The notes under the pieces are model-generated. The model made no database searches, had not been told where the DNA came from, and saw nothing but the letters and a program-made list of their open reading frames with translations. Position numbers and translations under genes: made by a program. Shown one piece after another: positions 32,978 to 35,578 of a DNA stretch of 35,578 nucleotides; positions within the stretch are counted from its first letter, which is position 1, and each line of letters starts with the position of its first letter. The stretch is from Chloroflexota bacterium (lineage in GTDB: Bacteria > Chloroflexota > UBA11872): NCBI GenBank assembly GCA_022824865.1, contig JAJDZD010000074.1, positions 1 through 35,578 on the forward strand, written 5' to 3'.

Positions 32978-33983
32978 GTTGGGTCTGGCGGGGCTTGGGC
33001 ATGGGCGGACGCTGCTGCAGGCCAACCGGCCGGAATTCGCGGACTTGCCGGTGCGGGTGACGTCGGTGTGCGACACGAATTCTGACTTGATGGCGTCGAT
33101 GGCAGGCCAGTACGGAATCGAGTGGACGACGAAGGACTATGACGCGCTGGTAGCACATGACGACCTGGACATCATCGGGATCTACACACCGGGACCGCTG
33201 CACTGCGAGCAGATCCTCAAGGCGCTCGATGCCGGGAAGCACGTGATGGTGACGAAGTCGATGGTGTATTCGATGTCGGAGGTGGAGCAGGTGGTCGAGG
33301 CAGTCGATCGCACCGGGCTGACGTTGCTGGTGACGCAGTCGCTGCGGGGGCGGCTGGACTTCATGGACGCGAAGCGGGCCTGCGACGCGGGCGAGATCGG
33401 CGAGCTCTTCATGGCGGAGGCCCACTACGTGCACGACCTGCGCCCGGTCTATCGATCGACGCCCTGGCGGACCTCAATGCCGCAGGACCTGATCCTGGGC
33501 GGGGCCTGTCACCCGATCGACCTGCTGCGCTGGTTCATGGGCGACATCGAGCAGGTGCACTGCGTGGGTCTGCGCAGCGGCGTTGCGCCGGATTACCCCC
33601 AAGAGGACTGCTTCTTCATCAACGTGCGGTTTACCAGCGGCAAGGTCGGCCGCGTAGCGAACCTGCTGGGCATGGTCCATCCGCACGGCGAGTCGGCCAA
33701 CAGCCTCACCGTCTACGGCAGCAGGGGCACGATCCGCGATAACGTCAAGACGCTGGACGCCGAGGGCGACCTGCCGCAGCGGGCCTATGTGACGGAGCTC
33801 CCGCCGCACAGCGGCCACGCCGGCGAGATGATCGTGATGCTGCGCCACATGGCGGACTGCGTGCTGAACGGCACGAAGCCGTGGGTCGGGGTGCGCGAAG
33901 GCGCGCGGGTCGTGTCGACCGGGTTGGCGGCCTGGGATTCACTCAGGACAGGGCGGGCGGTGAAGGTTAGGAACGAGTTCTAG
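32964..33983 (+). CDS. Gfo/Idh/MocA-family oxidoreductase with altered EKP motif
   Basis: A 339-aa member of the family. The Rossmann element LGLAGLGHGR starts at residue 6. The cofactor-proximal EKP is replaced by Thr97-Lys98-Ser99 (VMVTKSMVYS). The lysine is kept. The catalytic domain has GGACHPIDLLRWFMGD, with the His and Asp pair. The gene overlaps the GNAT coding region by 14 bases and ends 15 bases before the convergent opcA stop. The altered motif could reflect a different cofactor use or substrate. Confidence 0.9.
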   Translation: MRTLRLGLAGLGHGRTLLQANRPEFADLPVRVTSVCDTNSDLMASMAGQYGIEWTTKDYDALVAHDDLDIIGIYTPGPLHCEQILKALDAGKHVMVTKSMVYSMSEVEQVVEAVDRTGLTLLVTQSLRGRLDFMDAKRACDAGEIGELFMAEAHYVHDLRPVYRSTPWRTSMPQDLILGGACHPIDLLRWFMGDIEQVHCVGLRSGVAPDYPQEDCFFINVRFTSGKVGRVANLLGMVHPHGESANSLTVYGSRGTIRDNVKTLDAEGDLPQRAYVTELPPHSGHAGEMIVMLRHMADCVLNGTKPWVGVREGARVVSTGLAAWDSLRTGRAVKVRNEF

Positions 33984-33998
33984 TTCCGTCGTAACGCA

Positions 33999-35069
33999 CT
34001 AGGGGCCGGCGAGGACGCGGGCGAGGGCGACGGACTGCTGAAAGACCGGGTAATGGGCGCCGCCGGTCAGGAGGTCGTCGAGACGGAGCCGGGGTCGGGT
34101 GGGAGACGGGCGGCGGACAGCGACGTGCGAGACGGGAGCGAGATCCGACTGGCAGTCGACGACGATGTCCTCAGGGGAAGGCATGTAGGCGAGGTACCGG
34201 CTGGTCGGGGCGCTGAGTCTGACCATTTCAATCAGGCCATTCGTTGTTGACGATGGTTCACAGATCACGTCAACCGCATGTTCTCCCGACGCGAGCCGCC
34301 AGCCCTGCGCGGTGCGGCGATCCAGTCCCCAGCCGAGGCGCGACGCCATCCAACTGACCAGCAACAGGGCGGCGGCGTGCCCCCCCGGCGACTGCTGCAC
34401 GGCCAGTTCCACCGACCTGACGTGTTCAAGGTCGATTCGGGCGGCGGGCTGGTCGAAGGCCTGGGCAAAGGCCTGGCGCCAGGCGAGCAGCCGATGCCAG
34501 AGGGCATCGGTGACGCGGGCGTGGTGGCTGCTGGACACAACGTCGCCAAGCACGGCGAAGTCGGCGGCCGGGTCGGTCATGGAGCTGGAGTCGACCAGGA
34601 TGCGGTCGGCGATGTCGAGCATGTCCTCGAAGAGGTGGTCGCCGGTGACGGCGGGCCCGTTCCACCAGACGACGGTGGGGATGCCGCTGGCCGACCAGCT
34701 GGCGGCAATGGCTGCGCCTTCTTCAAAGGCGCGGCCCTGCAGGGCGGCGGTGAGCAACTCGCCGCGAATGGCGGCGGCGCCGTTGGACTGCCGGGCGGAC
34801 AGGAGGCCCACGCGAACCGGTTCCGGGGTCTGCGCCGTGTCGGGATCGTTGACAAGGGCGATGACGCGGCTGGGATAGGCGGTGACGACGGGTTCGGTTT
34901 CGGCTTTGATGTCCGCCCAGTCGGTGGGCCCGGGGTAACGGGCGACGATGGTGGCCAGCAGCATCTGGGCGTTGAGTTCGGCGCCTTCGCTAGCGGCCTG
35001 GCGGGCGGCCTGTTCGTGGAGGCGGGCGAGGGTGGGGAGGGTATCGGCGATGGAGGAGTTGAGGTTCAT
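33999..35069 (-). CDS. opcA: Glucose-6-phosphate dehydrogenase assembly protein OpcA
   Basis: A 356-aa OpcA-like protein, a partner that activates or assembles glucose-6-phosphate dehydrogenase and so supports NADPH formation. Family traits are the central IPTVVWWNGP, ADRILVDSSS and, near the middle, LWHRLLAWRQAFAQAFD. A later LLLVSWMASRLGWGLD is also seen. OpcA usually follows zwf directly. Here the upstream side is occupied by an IS110-type element within about 120 bases, and zwf is not in the window. The ATG at 35069 lacks a good ribosome-binding site, which fits a gene once coupled to an upstream partner. Convergent with the last dehydrogenase gene. Confidence 0.88.
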   Translation of the reverse strand: MNLNSSIADTLPTLARLHEQAARQAASEGAELNAQMLLATIVARYPGPTDWADIKAETEPVVTAYPSRVIALVNDPDTAQTPEPVRVGLLSARQSNGAAAIRGELLTAALQGRAFEEGAAIAASWSASGIPTVVWWNGPAVTGDHLFEDMLDIADRILVDSSSMTDPAADFAVLGDVVSSSHHARVTDALWHRLLAWRQAFAQAFDQPAARIDLEHVRSVELAVQQSPGGHAAALLLVSWMASRLGWGLDRRTAQGWRLASGEHAVDVICEPSSTTNGLIEMVRLSAPTSRYLAYMPSPEDIVVDCQSDLAPVSHVAVRRPSPTRPRLRLDDLLTGGAHYPVFQQSVALARVLAGP

Positions 35070-35159
35070 TGCAGGAGCAGAGTCTTAGGAACAGAGACGA
35101 CGGACCGGAATGTGCTCGCGAATTCGCCTATATCGGTGTCTTTGAAGACTTCGACCGGA

Positions 35160-35190
35160 AGACCCTCACCCCAGCCCTCTCCCACGGGAG
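35160..35190. repeat. Interrupted palindromic intergenic repeat (left half)
   Basis: The stretch reads ccctcaccccag (35163-35174) followed by ccctctcccacgggag (35175-35190). In many GC-rich genomes this repeat continues as the complement (gggagagggctggggtgaggg-like), forming a long palindrome. Here pairing stops after gggag and the sequence changes to acctctgcg. The missing right half suggests an insertion at about 35188-35191. Confidence 0.55.
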
Positions 35191-35194
35191 ACCT

Positions 35195-35440
35195 CTGCGT
35201 AACCCGGGCTTGGTTGCCCGGCAGACCCCTTGTATGTGCTGAGGCTTGTATGTTTCGGGGTCCTTGGAAGTGGCCAAGGACAGCGTGGACGGGCCGGGAC
35301 AGACCGTTGACCCCTGGGTCCTCTGAGACCGTCGGTGAGCGAGGTCGTCCCGGCCCGAGCGCTGACCCAGAGCCCGAACAGTTGCCGGGGCCGTGACCAC
35401 GAGCCCGAATCTGCAAGGCGGGGCGCGAGGTCAGCGTCCA
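35195..35440 (+). ncRNA. Candidate bridge RNA of the IS110 element
   Basis: The leader can fold into four stems: 35204-35209/35216-35221 (ccgggc/gcccgg), 35261-35267/35274-35280 (tccttgg/ccaagga), an 11-bp stem 35290-35300/35347-35357 enclosing 46 nt, and an 8-bp stem 35360-35367/35429-35436 enclosing 61 nt. The last loop holds a direct repeat gagcccgaa (35370-35378 and 35401-35409). The IS110 group encodes its bridge RNA upstream of the recombinase, with a 5' stem-loop and two large internal loops that pair with target and donor DNA. The order and size match this. Ends and loop roles are inferred. Confidence 0.5.
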
Positions 35441-35453
35441 AGGAGGGTACCGA

Positions 35454-35578
35454 ATGGCCTCGCCAGCGGATCTCGCGGTCGGGATCGATGTCGCCAAGCA
35501 GCGCCTGGAGGTGGCCGTGCATCCCACCAAGGCGACCTGGACGGTGCCGCGCACCCGCGGCGGCCTGCGGCGGCTGCG
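35454..35578 (+). CDS. IS110-family transposase/recombinase, N-terminal part
   Basis: The first 41 residues are visible, and the window ends inside the gene. The N-terminus LAVGIDVAKQRLEVAV is the opening of the DEDD (RuvC-like) catalytic domain of IS110/IS116/IS902 transposases; Asp12 is the first catalytic acid. Start ATG at 35454 with AAGGAGG at 35440-35446. These serine- and RuvC-dependent recombinases insert DNA using a bridge RNA made from the element's own leader. The remainder, including the Tnp20 catalytic serine, is outside the window. Confidence 0.88.
   Translation, partial: MASPADLAVGIDVAKQRLEVAVHPTKATWTVPRTRGGLRRL

Larger units (their letters stand above)
35070..35453. other. 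384-bp stretch between opcA and the IS110 transposase
   Basis: No gene is supported. 35070-35159 is plain sequence upstream of opcA. 35160-35190 is half of a palindromic intergenic repeat. From about 35191 the sequence holds a series of hairpins that I assign to the IS110 leader. Confidence 0.6.
35188..35578 (+). mobile_element. IS110-family insertion sequence, left end (truncated by window)
   Basis: The element consists of a structured non-coding leader (35191-35453) followed by an IS110-type transposase start. The left boundary is inferred from where the palindromic repeat is broken. IS110 elements lack conventional terminal inverted repeats and often target palindromic repeats; both points fit. 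The right end lies beyond the window. Confidence 0.6.

Noticed and set aside
35066..35554. Leftward 162-residue frame overlapping the IS110 leader as a truncated zwf end
   Set aside because: The sequence is not recognisable as glucose-6-phosphate dehydrogenase and most of it lies across the IS leader. Only the ATGA overlap with opcA is suggestive.

Overview
The window is GC-rich (about two thirds G+C by eye) bacterial DNA, densely packed with catabolic genes and a few housekeeping genes. Several traits suggest an uncultured, environmental Chloroflexota (SAR202/Anaerolineae-like) genome. These are twin-arginine lipoproteins followed by Thr/Pro/Glu or valine/glutamate repeat linkers, a fused ChlI/ChlD chelatase-type ATPase, OpcA, and a large set of Gfo/Idh/MocA oxidoreductases plus an enolase-superfamily dehydratase. 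The assignment is inferred from style; no rRNA or tRNA gene was seen.

Layout. 186-4701 (+): a GH42-type beta-galactosidase-like protein, a sialidase/BNR propeller protein and an M20 peptidase, closed by a hairpin cluster and strong inverted repeat (4700-4861). 4869-8939: a membrane-anchored YceI-like protein (-), a 709-residue exported protein with a duplicated cysteine module, tryptophan repeats and a degenerate protease-like tail (+), and a membrane-anchored unknown protein (-). 8946-14972: thioredoxin reductase (-), then an orphan solute-binding lipoprotein, Lgt, a ChlI-ChlD fusion and a small P-loop kinase-like protein (all +). 15092-17390 (+): a galactonate-dehydratase-like enolase-superfamily enzyme and a Gfo/Idh/MocA dehydrogenase. 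17462-25142: a divergent Dpp/Opp-type ABC transporter. Its two permeases run leftward; the binding protein, a tiny lipoprotein, two ATPases and a five-bladed-propeller glycosidase-like gene run rightward. The 358-bp region between the two arms carries two sets of short direct repeats. 25149-33983: five more Gfo/Idh/MocA genes (two form a 379/379-residue tandem pair), a TIM-barrel sugar isomerase, a NIPSNAP protein, a radical SAM protein and a GNAT acetyltransferase. 33999-35069 (-): opcA. 35188-end: the left end of an IS110-family element, whose leader can fold like a bridge RNA and which appears to have inserted into a palindromic intergenic repeat.

How it fits together. The glycosidase-like proteins could trim glycans, and the oligopeptide/oligosaccharide-type ABC importer could take up the products. 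The dehydrogenases, isomerase and acid-sugar dehydratase could then oxidise, isomerise and dehydrate the sugars. Lgt would anchor the several lipoproteins, and OpcA and thioredoxin reductase relate to NADPH supply and use. Substrates are not fixed by the sequence. The least explained items are the 709-residue protein, the repeat-bearing control region of the transporter and the putative bridge-RNA leader of the IS110 element.
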